DNA of 64,000 nt from an uncultured Paracoccaceae bacterium (GTDB lineage Bacteria; Pseudomonadota; Alphaproteobacteria; Rhodobacterales; Rhodobacteraceae): NCBI GenBank assembly GCA_947494675.1, contig CANLVP010000001.1:620001-684000 (forward strand), in the 5' to 3' direction. Below, piece by piece: positions 1 through 7,443 of this stretch. The position numbers were made by a program, and so were the translations under genes. The notes under the pieces were generated by a model. That model was not told the origin of the DNA and did no database searches. It saw only the letters and a list, made by a program, of their open reading frames with translations. Positions within the stretch are counted from its first letter, which is position 1. Each line of letters begins with the position of its first letter.

Positions 1-1
1 G

Positions 2-103
2 CCGGAAAAAGATACGACGCATGACGGGGCGCCGGCGATCTATTACCGCCATCTGGCCCATAATGTCCCCGCAGCTTTGGCCCAGTGGGAGGCGGTGCAA
101 TGA
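2..103 (+). CDS. GNAT-family acetyltransferase, C-terminal fragment (cut by window edge)
   Basis: An open frame enters from the left edge and ends at a TGA that overlaps the ATG of the next gene (ATGA). The visible 33 residues end in AALAQWEAVQ and contain an IYYRH segment, resembling the last strand and tail of RimJ/RimL-type acetyltransferases. The assignment rests mainly on the four GNAT paralogues that follow in the same overlapping arrangement. The start and catalytic part lie outside the window. Confidence 0.6.
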   Translation, partial: PEKDTTHDGAPAIYYRHLAHNVPAALAQWEAVQ

Positions 104-609
104 TCCCGACCCTCACCACCAGCCGCATGACGCTTGGGCCGTTTACCTTGGCCCATCACACCGCCTTTTCCGCATTCTGCGCAACCGAACGCTCGGTCTT
201 TCTGGGTGGCCCCACGACCGATCCACGTGATGCCTGGGACAGTTGCATGATCCACCTTGGTCAATGGCACGCCCGCGGCTACGGCGGCTTTTTCGCGACA
301 GAAACCGTCACCGGCACGCCATGCGGACGGTTTTCGATCTGGCACCCCAGCAGCCTTGATGAACCCGAACTCAGCTGGGTGGTGTTTGACGGCTTTGAGG
401 GCATGGGCCTCGCCGCGGAAGGCGCCATTGCCCTGCGCGATTGGGCCGCGACCCAAGGCCTGCCTGCGCTGGCCTCTTATATTGCCACAGAGAATACCCG
501 CTCCATCGCCCTGGCCCAGCGCCTTGGCTGCACCCGCGACGGCACCCACACCTATCGCCCCGGCGATGAGGTTGAGGTTTGGCGCCATCCCATGGGGCAG
601 CCCGCATGA
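100..609 (+). CDS. GNAT-family N-acetyltransferase (tandem copy 2)
   Basis: A 169-residue RimJ/RimL-type GNAT protein, expected to move an acetyl group from acetyl-CoA to an amine; the substrate is unknown. It opens with the family pattern TSRMTLGPF, has the acetyl-CoA binding turn as GMGLAAEGAIALRDWA near residue 107, and ends with the ENTRSIALAQRLG helix typical of the family. ATG 100 is preferred over an in-frame GTG at 85 because the paralogue at 1660 begins with the same MIPTL peptide. It overlaps its neighbours by 4 bp on both sides, indicating one transcript. Confidence 0.9.
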   Translation: MIPTLTTSRMTLGPFTLAHHTAFSAFCATERSVFLGGPTTDPRDAWDSCMIHLGQWHARGYGGFFATETVTGTPCGRFSIWHPSSLDEPELSWVVFDGFEGMGLAAEGAIALRDWAATQGLPALASYIATENTRSIALAQRLGCTRDGTHTYRPGDEVEVWRHPMGQPA

Positions 610-1118
610 GCATGACCCTGCAAACCCAGCGCCTCGTGCTGCGCCAGCCCAGCCCGTCGGACTGGACCCCGTTTCATGACTTCATGATGTCGGACCGCTC
701 CACGATGTTCGGCTCGCACGGTGATCTGGGCCGCACCTGGCGTGCCTTTGCGGGTGAGCTGGGCCATTGGCAGATCTATGACTACGGCATGTGGACGGTA
801 ACCAAACGCGGCAGTGACACGGCCCTTGGTTTTGTCGGCCCCTGGACCCCGCCTGACTGGCCTGAGACGGAAATCGGCTGGATGATGTTTGACGCCGCCG
901 CCGAAGGCACTGGCATTGCGTCTGAGGCCGCCCAAGCCGCAATCAGCCATGCCTGGGACGTGCTGGGCTGGAAAACTATCGTCAGCTACATTCTGCCCGA
1001 CAATCACCGCTCGATCCGGCTGGCAGAAAAGCTGGGTGCAAGCCTTGATACCGATGCCACCGGCCCCACGGCGGAAACGCTCGTTTACCGCCACCCGCGC
1101 AGGGGGGCACGCCGATGA
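606..1118 (+). CDS. GNAT-family N-acetyltransferase (tandem copy 3)
   Basis: A 170-residue member of the same family. It shows the N-terminal TQRLVLRQPSPSDW signature, the cofactor-binding turn GTGIASEAAQAAISHAW, and the DNHRSIRLAEKLGAS helix near the C terminus. ATG 606 overlaps the stop of the previous gene as ATGA and its own stop overlaps the next start the same way. The copies share family motifs but have diverged, so they are an old amplification rather than a recent duplication. The substrate cannot be inferred. Confidence 0.9.
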   Translation: MSMTLQTQRLVLRQPSPSDWTPFHDFMMSDRSTMFGSHGDLGRTWRAFAGELGHWQIYDYGMWTVTKRGSDTALGFVGPWTPPDWPETEIGWMMFDAAAEGTGIASEAAQAAISHAWDVLGWKTIVSYILPDNHRSIRLAEKLGASLDTDATGPTAETLVYRHPRRGARR

Positions 1119-1663
1119 CACGCCATCCTTGGGAAACCCCGCCAAAGGCAAACCACATCGCGCGCGCCCTGCCGGTGATCAAAACCGAACGCCTCATCCT
1201 GCGCGCGCCGCGTCTGGAGGATTGGCCAACGCTCGAACCCATTTTCACGACCGACCGCGCCACACATATCGGCGGGCCGATGTCGGCAGAGGATGCCTGG
1301 CTTGATTTCAACCAGCTTGTCGCGGGCTGGATCCTGCGCGGCCACGGCGCGCTAACGATCACACGCCACGGGGATGACACGCCGCTGGGTCTGGTCCTGC
1401 TGGGTCACGAATTTGGCGACCCGCAGGCCGAGCTGGGTTGGCTTTTGACCGAAGCCGCCGAAGGGCATGGCTACGCCAGTGAAGCCGCATTGGCCTTGCG
1501 TGATTGGGGTTTTGATCTGTTAGGCCGTGACGGCTTTGTCAGCTATATCGCCGACGGCAACGCCGCCTCTCACAAGGTCGCCACCCGGCTGGGGGCTGCC
1601 CGCATAGGCCACCACCCGCTGGACAGCGACGTGGCAATCTACGGCTACGGAGGTGCGGCATGA
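1115..1663 (+). CDS. GNAT-family N-acetyltransferase (tandem copy 4)
   Basis: A 182-residue GNAT protein, slightly longer than its siblings because of about 18 extra N-terminal residues before the KTERLILRAPRLEDW signature. The acetyl-CoA binding segment reads GHGYASEAALALRDWG and the C-terminal helix includes NAASHKVATRLGA. It is joined to both neighbours by ATGA overlaps. The function beyond acetyl transfer is not determinable from sequence. Confidence 0.9.
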   Translation: MTRHPWETPPKANHIARALPVIKTERLILRAPRLEDWPTLEPIFTTDRATHIGGPMSAEDAWLDFNQLVAGWILRGHGALTITRHGDDTPLGLVLLGHEFGDPQAELGWLLTEAAEGHGYASEAALALRDWGFDLLGRDGFVSYIADGNAASHKVATRLGAARIGHHPLDSDVAIYGYGGAA

Positions 1664-2172
1664 TCCCGACCCTCCACACCGAACGCCTGACCCTGCGCCC
1701 CTACCAGCGCAGCGATTGGGAGGCCTACCGCGCCTTCGCGGCATCCGACCGCGCAAAATACATGGGCGGCCCCATCGACGAGGCCAAAGCTTGGGGCTGG
1801 TTCGCCAATGATACGGCGTCTTGGGCGCTTTATGGTTTTGGCAATCTGGCGATTGAAGCCAACGGCATCCACGTAGGCACTGTCGGATTGGTGCAACCAC
1901 CGAACTTTCCCGAGCCTGAGTGCGGTTGGGTGCTTTACGAGGGATACGAAGGCAACGGCTACGCGACAGAGGCAGGGGCCGCTATGTTGGCCCATACCTT
2001 TGCGACCACCGCCTTGGACACAATCGTATCCTACATCGACCCCGAAAACGCGGCCTCTGCCGCTGTGGCCCAGCGCATCGGTGGCGTCGAAGACCCCAAC
2101 GCCAAAGGCCCCTTTGGCGATACCAACCGCATCTTTCGCTACATGCGTCCCACGTCAGGAGACACAAAATGA
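1660..2172 (+). CDS. GNAT-family N-acetyltransferase (tandem copy 5)
   Basis: A 170-residue GNAT protein opening MIPTLHTERLTLRPYQRSDW. The cofactor-binding turn is GNGYATEAGAAMLAHTF and the C-terminal helix contains ENAASAAVAQRIGG. Its stop overlaps the start of the chorismate mutase gene (ATGA), so the acetyltransferase array appears to feed transcription into the chorismate mutase gene and perhaps the ribosomal operon downstream. Confidence 0.9.
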   Translation: MIPTLHTERLTLRPYQRSDWEAYRAFAASDRAKYMGGPIDEAKAWGWFANDTASWALYGFGNLAIEANGIHVGTVGLVQPPNFPEPECGWVLYEGYEGNGYATEAGAAMLAHTFATTALDTIVSYIDPENAASAAVAQRIGGVEDPNAKGPFGDTNRIFRYMRPTSGDTK

Positions 2173-2465
2173 CCGACGCCGTCACCCGCGCCGCTGACCT
2201 TCTGAAAGGCCACCGCGAAAGCATCGACCGGCTTGATGCGATCCTCGTCTACACGCTGGGCGAGCGGTTCAAACACACCCAGGCAGTGGGTGTGCTGAAA
2301 GCCGAACACGACCTTCCACCGTCTGATCCCACGCGCGAAGCGCAGCAGATCGCACGGTTGACCGACCTTGCAAACCGGGCCGATCTCGACCCCGAATTTG
2401 CCAAGAAATTCCTGAACTTCATCATTCAGGAAGTGATCCAACACCACAACCAACACCAATCGTAG
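2169..2465 (+). CDS. Chorismate mutase, AroQ type
   Basis: A 98-residue all-helical AroQ-class chorismate mutase, converting chorismate to prephenate for phenylalanine and tyrosine synthesis. Diagnostic features in order are RESIDRLDAILVYTLGER in helix 1, a VLKAEHDLPPSDPTRE turn, and LDPEFAKKFLNFIIQEVIQHH in the last helix. It fills its family length with no regulatory domain. The gene sits just before rpsP, a common Rhodobacteraceae order. Its TAG stop at 2463-2465 lies inside a palindromic repeat. Confidence 0.92.
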   Translation: MTDAVTRAADLLKGHRESIDRLDAILVYTLGERFKHTQAVGVLKAEHDLPPSDPTREAQQIARLTDLANRADLDPEFAKKFLNFIIQEVIQHHNQHQS

Positions 2466-2484
2466 GGTGGGCAATTTGCCCACC
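2462..2484 (+). repeat. GTAGG-palindrome intergenic repeat, copy 1
   Basis: A 9-bp inverted repeat (GGTGGGCAA / TTGCCCACC, 1-nt loop) preceded by GTAG. The TAG of the element is the stop codon of the chorismate mutase gene. An inverted copy differing at one base lies at 6367-6389, on the far side of the ribosomal operon. Confidence 0.85.
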
Positions 2485-2513
2485 AACCCAAAGACATCTA
2501 AGGAGAAAAACAG

Positions 2514-2945
2514 ATGGCTATGAAAATTCGTCTCGCCCGTGGCGGCTCCAAAAAGCGCCCTCACTATGCAATCGTCGCAGCCGACAGCCGGATGCCACGC
2601 GATGGCCGCTTTAAGGAAAAGCTGGGCACATATAACCCACTGCTGCCCAAAGACAGCGAAGACCGCGTGAAAATGGACATGGAGCGCGTGCAGTATTGGT
2701 TGGGTCAGGGCGCACAGCCAACAGACCGTATCAGCCGTATGCTGGAAGCCGCTGGCGTGCTTGCGAAGAAAGACCGCAACAACCCCAACAAAGGCACACC
2801 CGGCAAAGCCGCACAGGCCCGCGCTGAAGAAAAAGCAGCCAAGGTTGCTGCTGCTGCCGAAGCTGCTGCTGCACCCGCAGAAGAGCCTGCCGCAGAAGAA
2901 GCACCTGCCGAGGAAGCTGCTGCAGAAGAAGCGGCAACTGAATAA
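2514..2945 (+). CDS. rpsP: 30S ribosomal protein S16
   Basis: A 143-residue S16 protein of the small ribosomal subunit, beginning [18 protein letters not shown] and containing the conserved RMPRDGRF and LGTYNPL segments within its first 80 residues. The family core is about 80 residues; the remaining ~60 form a low-complexity Ala/Glu tail. AAGGAG lies just upstream of the ATG. It is followed by rimM, a 16S maturation factor, as in most bacteria. Confidence 0.97.
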   Translation: MAMKIRLARGGSKKRPHYAIVAADSRMPRDGRFKEKLGTYNPLLPKDSEDRVKMDMERVQYWLGQGAQPTDRISRMLEAAGVLAKKDRNNPNKGTPGKAAQARAEEKAAKVAAAAEAAAAPAEEPAAEEAPAEEAAAEEAATE

Positions 2946-3029
2946 GCACTGGACTGGCCCGCGCATCCCGCGCGGGCCAACCGCCTGTTTTGCCGAAGGT
3001 CCCCGCGACCTTCCGCCAAGGAGACGGTC

Positions 3030-3545
3030 ATGAGTGACGACAAGATCATCGTAGGCAGCATCGGCGGCGCTTTTGGCGTGCAGGGAGAGGTGCGCCTGAA
3101 AAGCTTTTGCGCCGACCCCGAAGCGATTGCCGACTACACACCGCTGACGACAGAGGATGGCCGGACCTTCAACCAGATCGTGCTGACGGGGCGGATGAAG
3201 AACGGATTTACCGCCCGGATCGATGGCGTGATTACCAAAGAAGACGCCGACGCCCTGCGTAACACCAGCCTTTATGCCCCGCGCGATGCCATGCCGTCGC
3301 TGCCGGATGATGAATATTACTACGCTGATCTCATTGGACTTTCTGTCCTAGATTCCGGCGGTGCCACCCTTGGGACGGTCAAGAACGTCATGGATCACGG
3401 TGCAGGCGACCTGCTGGAAGTCACCGTGCCCGGTTCGTCCGAGACGGTGCTTTTGCCCTTTACCCAAGCTGCTGTGCCGACGGTCGATCTAGCATCAGGC
3501 CGGATCATTGCTGACCCGCCTGACGGGCTTTTTGACGCGTCATGA
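3030..3545 (+). CDS. rimM: Ribosome maturation factor RimM
   Basis: A 171-residue 30S maturation factor. The N-terminal barrel opens [20 protein letters not shown], and the PRC-barrel half includes [13 protein letters not shown] and a GAGDLLEV segment. The full length matches the family. An AAGGAG site precedes the ATG. It is 84 bp after rpsP and its stop overlaps the next gene, which here is not trmD but an extra gene. Confidence 0.96.
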   Translation: MSDDKIIVGSIGGAFGVQGEVRLKSFCADPEAIADYTPLTTEDGRTFNQIVLTGRMKNGFTARIDGVITKEDADALRNTSLYAPRDAMPSLPDDEYYYADLIGLSVLDSGGATLGTVKNVMDHGAGDLLEVTVPGSSETVLLPFTQAAVPTVDLASGRIIADPPDGLFDAS

Positions 3546-4345
3546 CCCGCGTGATTGTGCATCCCGGTTTTCACAAGACCGGCACGAGCTCGCTGCAATC
3601 CTATATGGCCAAAAACGCCGAGGTTCTGGCCCCCTACGTCAGCTTTTATGGCAAGGCTGCGTTCCTGCAGGCAGGCTCTGCCGCGCGGATTTATGGCCAG
3701 AAACCCTACCCTTGGCGGCTGCGGGCCTTTCGCGCCTCACTTGATCGGTTCCTTGCCAGCATTCCCGATGATCCCGTGATCGTCCTGTCGCGAGAGACGT
3801 TCAGCGGCGCGATGCCAGGTCATCGGCGACTTTTTGGGCGGCTGGTCAAGGACTACGAACGCGCCGCTGTGCCACTGGGCCATCAGATCGTCGCGGCCTT
3901 GCGCGGGCGGTTCGGGGCGGATGTGGACATCACCTTTTTCTACACCCTGCGCGATCCCGAACCCTGGATCAGAAGCGTCTATGGCCACCTTGTCCGCTCG
4001 ATCCATTTGGCGGATGATTTTGACACCTTCCGGGCGCGTTTTCCCGGCCTGCGCGACCCCGCTGCTCAGGCGGCCAGTATCGCGGCCAAACTGGATATTC
4101 ACGCCGTCCAGACCGCCCGGCTGGAGGATATTGGCGACCACCGCGAGGGGCCTGCCTCTGCATTGCTTGACCTTTTGGATATTCCGCAGGATGTGCGCCG
4201 TGATCTGCCTGCCGCACGTCGGGCCAATGTGGGGCAAGACCCTGAACTGGAAGCTGAATTTCTGGCGATGAACCGCGCGGGTCAGGATAAGATTACGTTG
4301 AAGCGTCAAAAGGACCGGATGCTGCGAGAGGCAAAAGATGGTTGA
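3542..4345 (+). CDS. Sulfotransferase-like P-loop protein inserted between rimM and trmD
   Basis: A 267-residue protein with [19 protein letters not shown] at residues 6-24, matching the phosphosulfate-binding loop (HKTGTSSLQ) of PAPS-dependent sulfotransferase-fold proteins. [20 protein letters not shown], near residue 130, resembles the 3'-phosphate-binding RDP..W..S segment. No signal peptide or membrane span is evident. It is coupled to rimM by a 4-bp overlap and to trmD by an 8-bp overlap, so it is co-expressed with translation genes. The acceptor substrate is unknown and activity is inferred only from the loop motif. Confidence 0.7.
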   Translation: MTRVIVHPGFHKTGTSSLQSYMAKNAEVLAPYVSFYGKAAFLQAGSAARIYGQKPYPWRLRAFRASLDRFLASIPDDPVIVLSRETFSGAMPGHRRLFGRLVKDYERAAVPLGHQIVAALRGRFGADVDITFFYTLRDPEPWIRSVYGHLVRSIHLADDFDTFRARFPGLRDPAAQAASIAAKLDIHAVQTARLEDIGDHREGPASALLDLLDIPQDVRRDLPAARRANVGQDPELEAEFLAMNRAGQDKITLKRQKDRMLREAKDG

Positions 4346-5144
4346 AAAAAAAGCAAGATCAGCCGGCAGGCTCACCGCCCGCCCGACGCTGAAACCGCGC
4401 GAGCTTATGACCGATACGCCTGATCTGGCGGGGGCCTGGACCGCGCAGATTTTAACCCTGTTCCCAGAGACCTTTCCGGGGGTTTTGGGGGCAAGTCTGA
4501 CGGGCAAGGCGTTGCAAGACGGGCTGTGGCAACTGCAGACCTATGACTTGCGGCGTTACGGCATCGGCAAACATCGCAATGTCGATGACACCCCCGCGGG
4601 CGGTGGTGCTGGCATGGTGCTGCGGGCCGATGTGCTGGAGGCCGCGATTGGTGATGCGCGGGCCGCATCCAAGGGGGTGAGCCCGCTTGTCTATTTGTCG
4701 CCGCGCGGCGCGCCGTTCACCCAAAAGACGGCCCAAAACTGGGCACGTGGCGATGGGGTGACGTTGCTGTGTGGGCGTTTCGAAGGTGTGGATGAACGGG
4801 TGCTGCACCACTTTGGCATTCAAGAGGTCAGCCTTGGGGATTTCGTGCTGACGGGTGGTGAGATTGCCGCACAAGCCATGCTGGATGCAACCGTGCGGCT
4901 GCTGCCCGGTGTGCTGGGCAATCAGGCCTCTGCCGTAGAAGAAAGCTTTAGCGACGGGTTACTGGAACATCCGCAATTCACCAAGCCCGCAACATGGCAG
5001 GGCCTTGATATTCCTGAGGTTTTGCTGTCGGGCAATCACGCCAAGATCGCCGAATGGCGACACAAGATGGCGCAAAAGATCACCGCAGACAGGCGTCCTG
5101 ATCTTTGGGCCGCGTATCAGGCGCGGGACAAGGACAACACATGA
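4338..5144 (+). CDS. trmD: tRNA (guanine-N1)-methyltransferase
   Basis: Methylates G37 of tRNAs that read CNN codons, using S-adenosylmethionine. Signatures are ILTLFPETFPG, YGIGKHRNVDDTPAGGGAGMVL, LLCGRFEGVDERV and the knot region EVSLGDFVLTGGE. The frame gives 268 residues from ATG 4338, which has GAGAGG upstream; an internal ATG at 4407 gives a 245-residue protein closer to the usual family length and is an alternative start. It overlaps the preceding gene by 8 bp and the following one by 4 bp. Confidence 0.95.
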   Translation: MVEKKARSAGRLTARPTLKPRELMTDTPDLAGAWTAQILTLFPETFPGVLGASLTGKALQDGLWQLQTYDLRRYGIGKHRNVDDTPAGGGAGMVLRADVLEAAIGDARAASKGVSPLVYLSPRGAPFTQKTAQNWARGDGVTLLCGRFEGVDERVLHHFGIQEVSLGDFVLTGGEIAAQAMLDATVRLLPGVLGNQASAVEESFSDGLLEHPQFTKPATWQGLDIPEVLLSGNHAKIAEWRHKMAQKITADRRPDLWAAYQARDKDNT

Positions 5145-5488
5145 TTTCGGCCAGTTTCATCTTTACCGAAACCGATCTGGATGAAGAATTTTTCAAGCTG
5201 GATGCAATGATCGCAGAGGCTGCGGAAAAGACGCCCGGCTTTCTTGGCAAAGAGGGTTGGGTGACGCTGGACGGGGGCAAGAAGAACTCTGTCTACTATT
5301 GGGAGGACCACACGGCCTTGCGGGCGTTTTCCACCCATCCGCTGCATCTTGAAGCGAAGGCGCAATACGCAAAATGGTATGGCGGATTTCATGTGGTGAT
5401 CTCTGAAGTCATCAAGTCCTATGGCGAAGGCGCGTTTGCCCATTTGACTCCGAATAACCGGCCTGCGCGGAAGCCGAAAACCCCTTGA
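5141..5488 (+). CDS. Antibiotic-biosynthesis-monooxygenase (ABM) domain protein
   Basis: A 115-residue ferredoxin-like-fold protein of the ABM superfamily, which includes small cofactor-free oxygenases and heme-degrading enzymes. It shows the pattern GFLGKEGWVT, a strand VYYWEDHTALRAFSTHPLHLEAK and a final HVVISEVIKSYG. Similar genes in roseobacters are annotated only as ABM-domain proteins. It starts on an ATGA overlap with trmD. The actual substrate is unknown. Confidence 0.75.
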   Translation: MISASFIFTETDLDEEFFKLDAMIAEAAEKTPGFLGKEGWVTLDGGKKNSVYYWEDHTALRAFSTHPLHLEAKAQYAKWYGGFHVVISEVIKSYGEGAFAHLTPNNRPARKPKTP

Positions 5489-5704
5489 TTGCATAAGGGA
5501 TTGGGCCTAGAAGGCGCTGTTCCCGGTCAGTCCGCTGATTCCGGGTGCGGGTTTATGGAACCGCTGGATAAGAAGCGCCCTTTCGTTGGGGTCCCCTTCC
5601 CAGCAAGGCCGGACAACCACCCAAATGAACGTTGACGACATCTCTGGCGGGCGCCACGGCGGACCCGGAAAACGACACAGAGCGCTGGACGACACGAGAC
5701 ACGT

Positions 5705-5720
5705 CACGGGAAAACCCGTG
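5705..5720 (+). promoter_or_regulatory. Hairpin just upstream of the rplS ribosome binding site
   Basis: CACGGG-AAAA-CCCGTG forms a perfect 6-bp stem with an AAAA loop, ending 9 bp before the AAGGAG that precedes rplS. Placed here it could modulate rplS translation or mRNA stability. No role is proven. The rest of the 252-bp trmD-operon/rplS gap shows nothing recognisable. Confidence 0.5.
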
Positions 5721-5740
5721 CTATATCAAGGAGCTATCAG

Positions 5741-6124
5741 ATGGATCTGATCGCACAAATCGAAGCGGAGCAGGTTGCTGCGCTGGGGAAAGACATCCCC
5801 GATTTCAAAGCGGGTGACACCATCCGCGTCGGTTACAAAGTGACCGAAGGCACCCGGACCCGGGTTCAGAATTACGAAGGCGTTTGCATTGCACGCAAGA
5901 ACGGCAGCGGAATCGCTGGGTCGTTCACTGTGCGCAAAATCTCCTTTGGTGAGGGCGTGGAACGTGTGTTCCCGCTGCATTCCACCAACATCGACAGCGT
6001 CACTGTTGTGCGCCGTGGCCGTGTGCGCCGCGCGAAGCTTTACTATCTCCGGTCGCGTCGCGGTAAGTCCGCTCGTATCGCAGAAGTCACCAACTACAAA
6101 GCGCCTAAGGGCGCCGAAGCATAA
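5741..6124 (+). CDS. rplS: 50S ribosomal protein L19
   Basis: A 127-residue large-subunit protein. Conserved segments are [11 protein letters not shown] at the start, [33 protein letters not shown], and the C-terminal [23 protein letters not shown]. An AAGGAG sequence lies upstream of the ATG. It has its usual position downstream of trmD, with rpmE following after 12 bp. Confidence 0.97.
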   Translation: MDLIAQIEAEQVAALGKDIPDFKAGDTIRVGYKVTEGTRTRVQNYEGVCIARKNGSGIAGSFTVRKISFGEGVERVFPLHSTNIDSVTVVRRGRVRRAKLYYLRSRRGKSARIAEVTNYKAPKGAEA

Positions 6125-6136
6125 GGTCACTGTTTG

Positions 6137-6358
6137 ATGAAAAAAGATATTCACCCAGACTACCACGTCATCGACGTCAAAATGACCGATGGCACTGTGG
6201 TGCAGATGAAGTCCACTTGGGGCAAAGAAGGCGACCAGATGGCGCTGGATATTGATCCTTCCGTGCACCCGGCCTGGACCGGCGGCAACACCCGTCTGAT
6301 GGACGCTGGTGGCCGTGTGTCCAAGTTTAAGAACAAGTACGCTGGTCTGGGTTTCTAA
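6137..6358 (+). CDS. rpmE: 50S ribosomal protein L31, cysteine-free form
   Basis: A 73-residue L31 starting [19 protein letters not shown] and ending [10 protein letters not shown]. It has no cysteines, so it is the zinc-independent form lacking the CXXC ribbon. ATG 6137 is preferred to the in-frame TTG at 6134. It closes the ribosomal operon and is followed by a clear intrinsic terminator. Confidence 0.96.
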   Translation: MKKDIHPDYHVIDVKMTDGTVVQMKSTWGKEGDQMALDIDPSVHPAWTGGNTRLMDAGGRVSKFKNKYAGLGF

Positions 6359-6366
6359 GACCGGAT

Positions 6367-6389
6367 GGTGGGCAGATTGCCCACCCTAC
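6367..6389 (-). repeat. GTAGG-palindrome intergenic repeat, copy 2 (inverted)
   Basis: GGTGGGCA-GAT-TGCCCACC followed by CTAC is the reverse complement of the element at 2462-2484 with one mismatch. It sits between the rpmE stop and the operon terminator. Confidence 0.85.
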
Positions 6390-6395
6390 AAGATC

Positions 6396-6426
6396 AACGC
6401 CGTCCCGGATCGGGGCGGCGTTTTTT
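6396..6426 (+). terminator. Intrinsic terminator of the rpsP-rpmE operon
   Basis: A GC-rich stem (AACGCCGTCCC paired with GGGGCGGCGTT, one mismatch) is followed immediately by six T residues at 6421-6426. It ends the ribosomal-protein operon. Confidence 0.9.
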
Positions 6427-6460
6427 GTTGGCTTAACGGTGCGTACCGCCGGTCACAGAC

Positions 6461-6513
6461 CATGCAGAACCTGTGCACACCCGATGCACAACCCATGCAC
6501 ATCAAAGTCTTAA
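6461..6513 (+). repeat. 11-bp-phased TGCA element, copy A
   Basis: TGCA occurs at 6463, 6474, 6485 and 6496, exactly 11 bp apart, within units resembling ATGCACAACCG, and the array ends with CATCAAAGTCTTAA (6500-6513). The same array and tail recur at 61679-61740. Exact helical phasing suggests repeated binding of a protein to one face of the DNA. Confidence 0.75.
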
Positions 6514-6525
6514 CCCGCGTTCATA

Positions 6526-6945
6526 TTAACCTTTGGCCCTGATGCGGTTGTTGCGGGGGTTATGTTCCAACTCGGCCAATCCCAGCACTTCGAGCACGGG
6601 ACCGACGTAGTTGGCAAAGCGGCCGCGGTAGCCTTTGCGCAGACCATAATAGCCGCCCACGGGGTTGTCGGCGGCGCGGGCCCAGTCCTCGAACGTGCCG
6701 GGCTTGGTGGGTTTGCCTTCGTCAGCGTTGCCAAGCGGCATCCAATCGCCATGGGCGGCGAGCATTGCCGGGGCGTCTTCCAGTGCTTGCAGATTGTAGC
6801 TGAGTTGCGTGGTTCCGACCTGCACCACGAGTGCGGGGGGATCGCGGGTCTCATCCCGCCAGGCCTGAAATTCGGACTTTCCGGGCGGGGTCTTCAAGAG
6901 CCAGGGATCATCGGGGGTGCCGGTGCCATAGGTGACGGTGTTCAT
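6526..6945 (-). CDS. Conserved small protein of unknown function
   Basis: A 139-residue soluble protein without signal peptide or membrane segment. It opens MNTVTYGTGTPDDPWLLKTPPG and contains Trp/Pro-rich stretches (DDPWLLK, GDWMPLG, TFEDWARA) and a basic tail ending NRIRAKG. I do not recognise a family with confidence. It starts on a 4-bp overlap with the SRPBCC gene upstream, so the two are probably co-transcribed and share the operator at 7411. Confidence 0.8.
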   Translation of the reverse strand: MNTVTYGTGTPDDPWLLKTPPGKSEFQAWRDETRDPPALVVQVGTTQLSYNLQALEDAPAMLAAHGDWMPLGNADEGKPTKPGTFEDWARAADNPVGGYYGLRKGYRGRFANYVGPVLEVLGLAELEHNPRNNRIRAKG

Positions 6946-7373
6946 GCGGTCTCTCCGGTTGCGTGGCGCGCCAGGGCGGCGGCGAAGGTTTCAAAGGACG
7001 GGGTCAGGTCGGGCATGGATTTGAGGATAAGCCCGGACATGGGGCCGGTGAAAGTCTCTGCCATGTCAAAGCGGGTGCCATCACCCTCGGGCGTCAGGTC
7101 AAAGGTCCGCGTGCCGGTGAAGAGGCCAAGCGGCATGCCGCCGCGCCAGATCATCCGGCGGCCATCGGCCTGCATGACACGCAGTTTGAAAGCGCGATTG
7201 CCTGCAACCTCACTATAAAGCGTGATGCGCTGGCCTGTGGCGATACTGGCGGCGGGGCCGTCGAGCCGGGTGATCCCGAAGTCGCCGCCCGCCAAGAGCG
7301 TGCGATTGGTCAGAACGGTCCAGACCTGATCGGCGGGGGCCGCGATAAGACGTGATGTTTGAAAGTGGGGCAT
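6942..7373 (-). CDS. SRPBCC-domain protein
   Basis: A 143-residue START/Bet v1-like (SRPBCC) protein: residues 1-25 read HFQTSRLIAAPADQVWTVLTN, the typical first strand and helix, followed by a G-rich cavity-wall region and a final amphipathic helix DLTPSFETFAAALARHA. Family members bind hydrophobic ligands or polyketide-like substrates. ATG 7373 is chosen over longer in-frame starts because the latter would run through the operator and the divergent gene. It is divergent from a YafY-type regulator with a shared perfect palindrome between them. Confidence 0.82.
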   Translation of the reverse strand: MPHFQTSRLIAAPADQVWTVLTNRTLLAGGDFGITRLDGPAASIATGQRITLYSEVAGNRAFKLRVMQADGRRMIWRGGMPLGLFTGTRTFDLTPEGDGTRFDMAETFTGPMSGLILKSMPDLTPSFETFAAALARHATGETA

Positions 7374-7410
7374 TGGGTCCTCATTGACTTTGAGACCCGA
7401 TACCTGCCTA

Positions 7411-7433
7411 AATATGACACCTACTGTCATATT
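7411..7433. promoter_or_regulatory. Perfect palindromic operator between SRPBCC gene and YafY-type regulator
   Basis: AATATGACA-N5-TGTCATATT is a perfect 9-bp inverted repeat centred midway between the divergent starts at 7373 and 7444. Its position suggests it is the binding site of the adjacent regulator, giving autoregulation and control of the SRPBCC operon. Confidence 0.8.
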
Positions 7434-7443
7434 GGAACGACCC

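Noticed and set aside
2139-2966. A 275-codon minus-strand frame opposite chorismate mutase and rpsP
   Set aside because: Its Cys/Phe-rich N terminus is the mirror of the S16 Ala/Glu tail codons; no ribosome site.
6500-6527. CtrA-type TTAA-N7-TTAA site at the end of the phased TGCA element
   Set aside because: TTAA pairs are present in both copies but spaced 12 and 5 bp, not 7.
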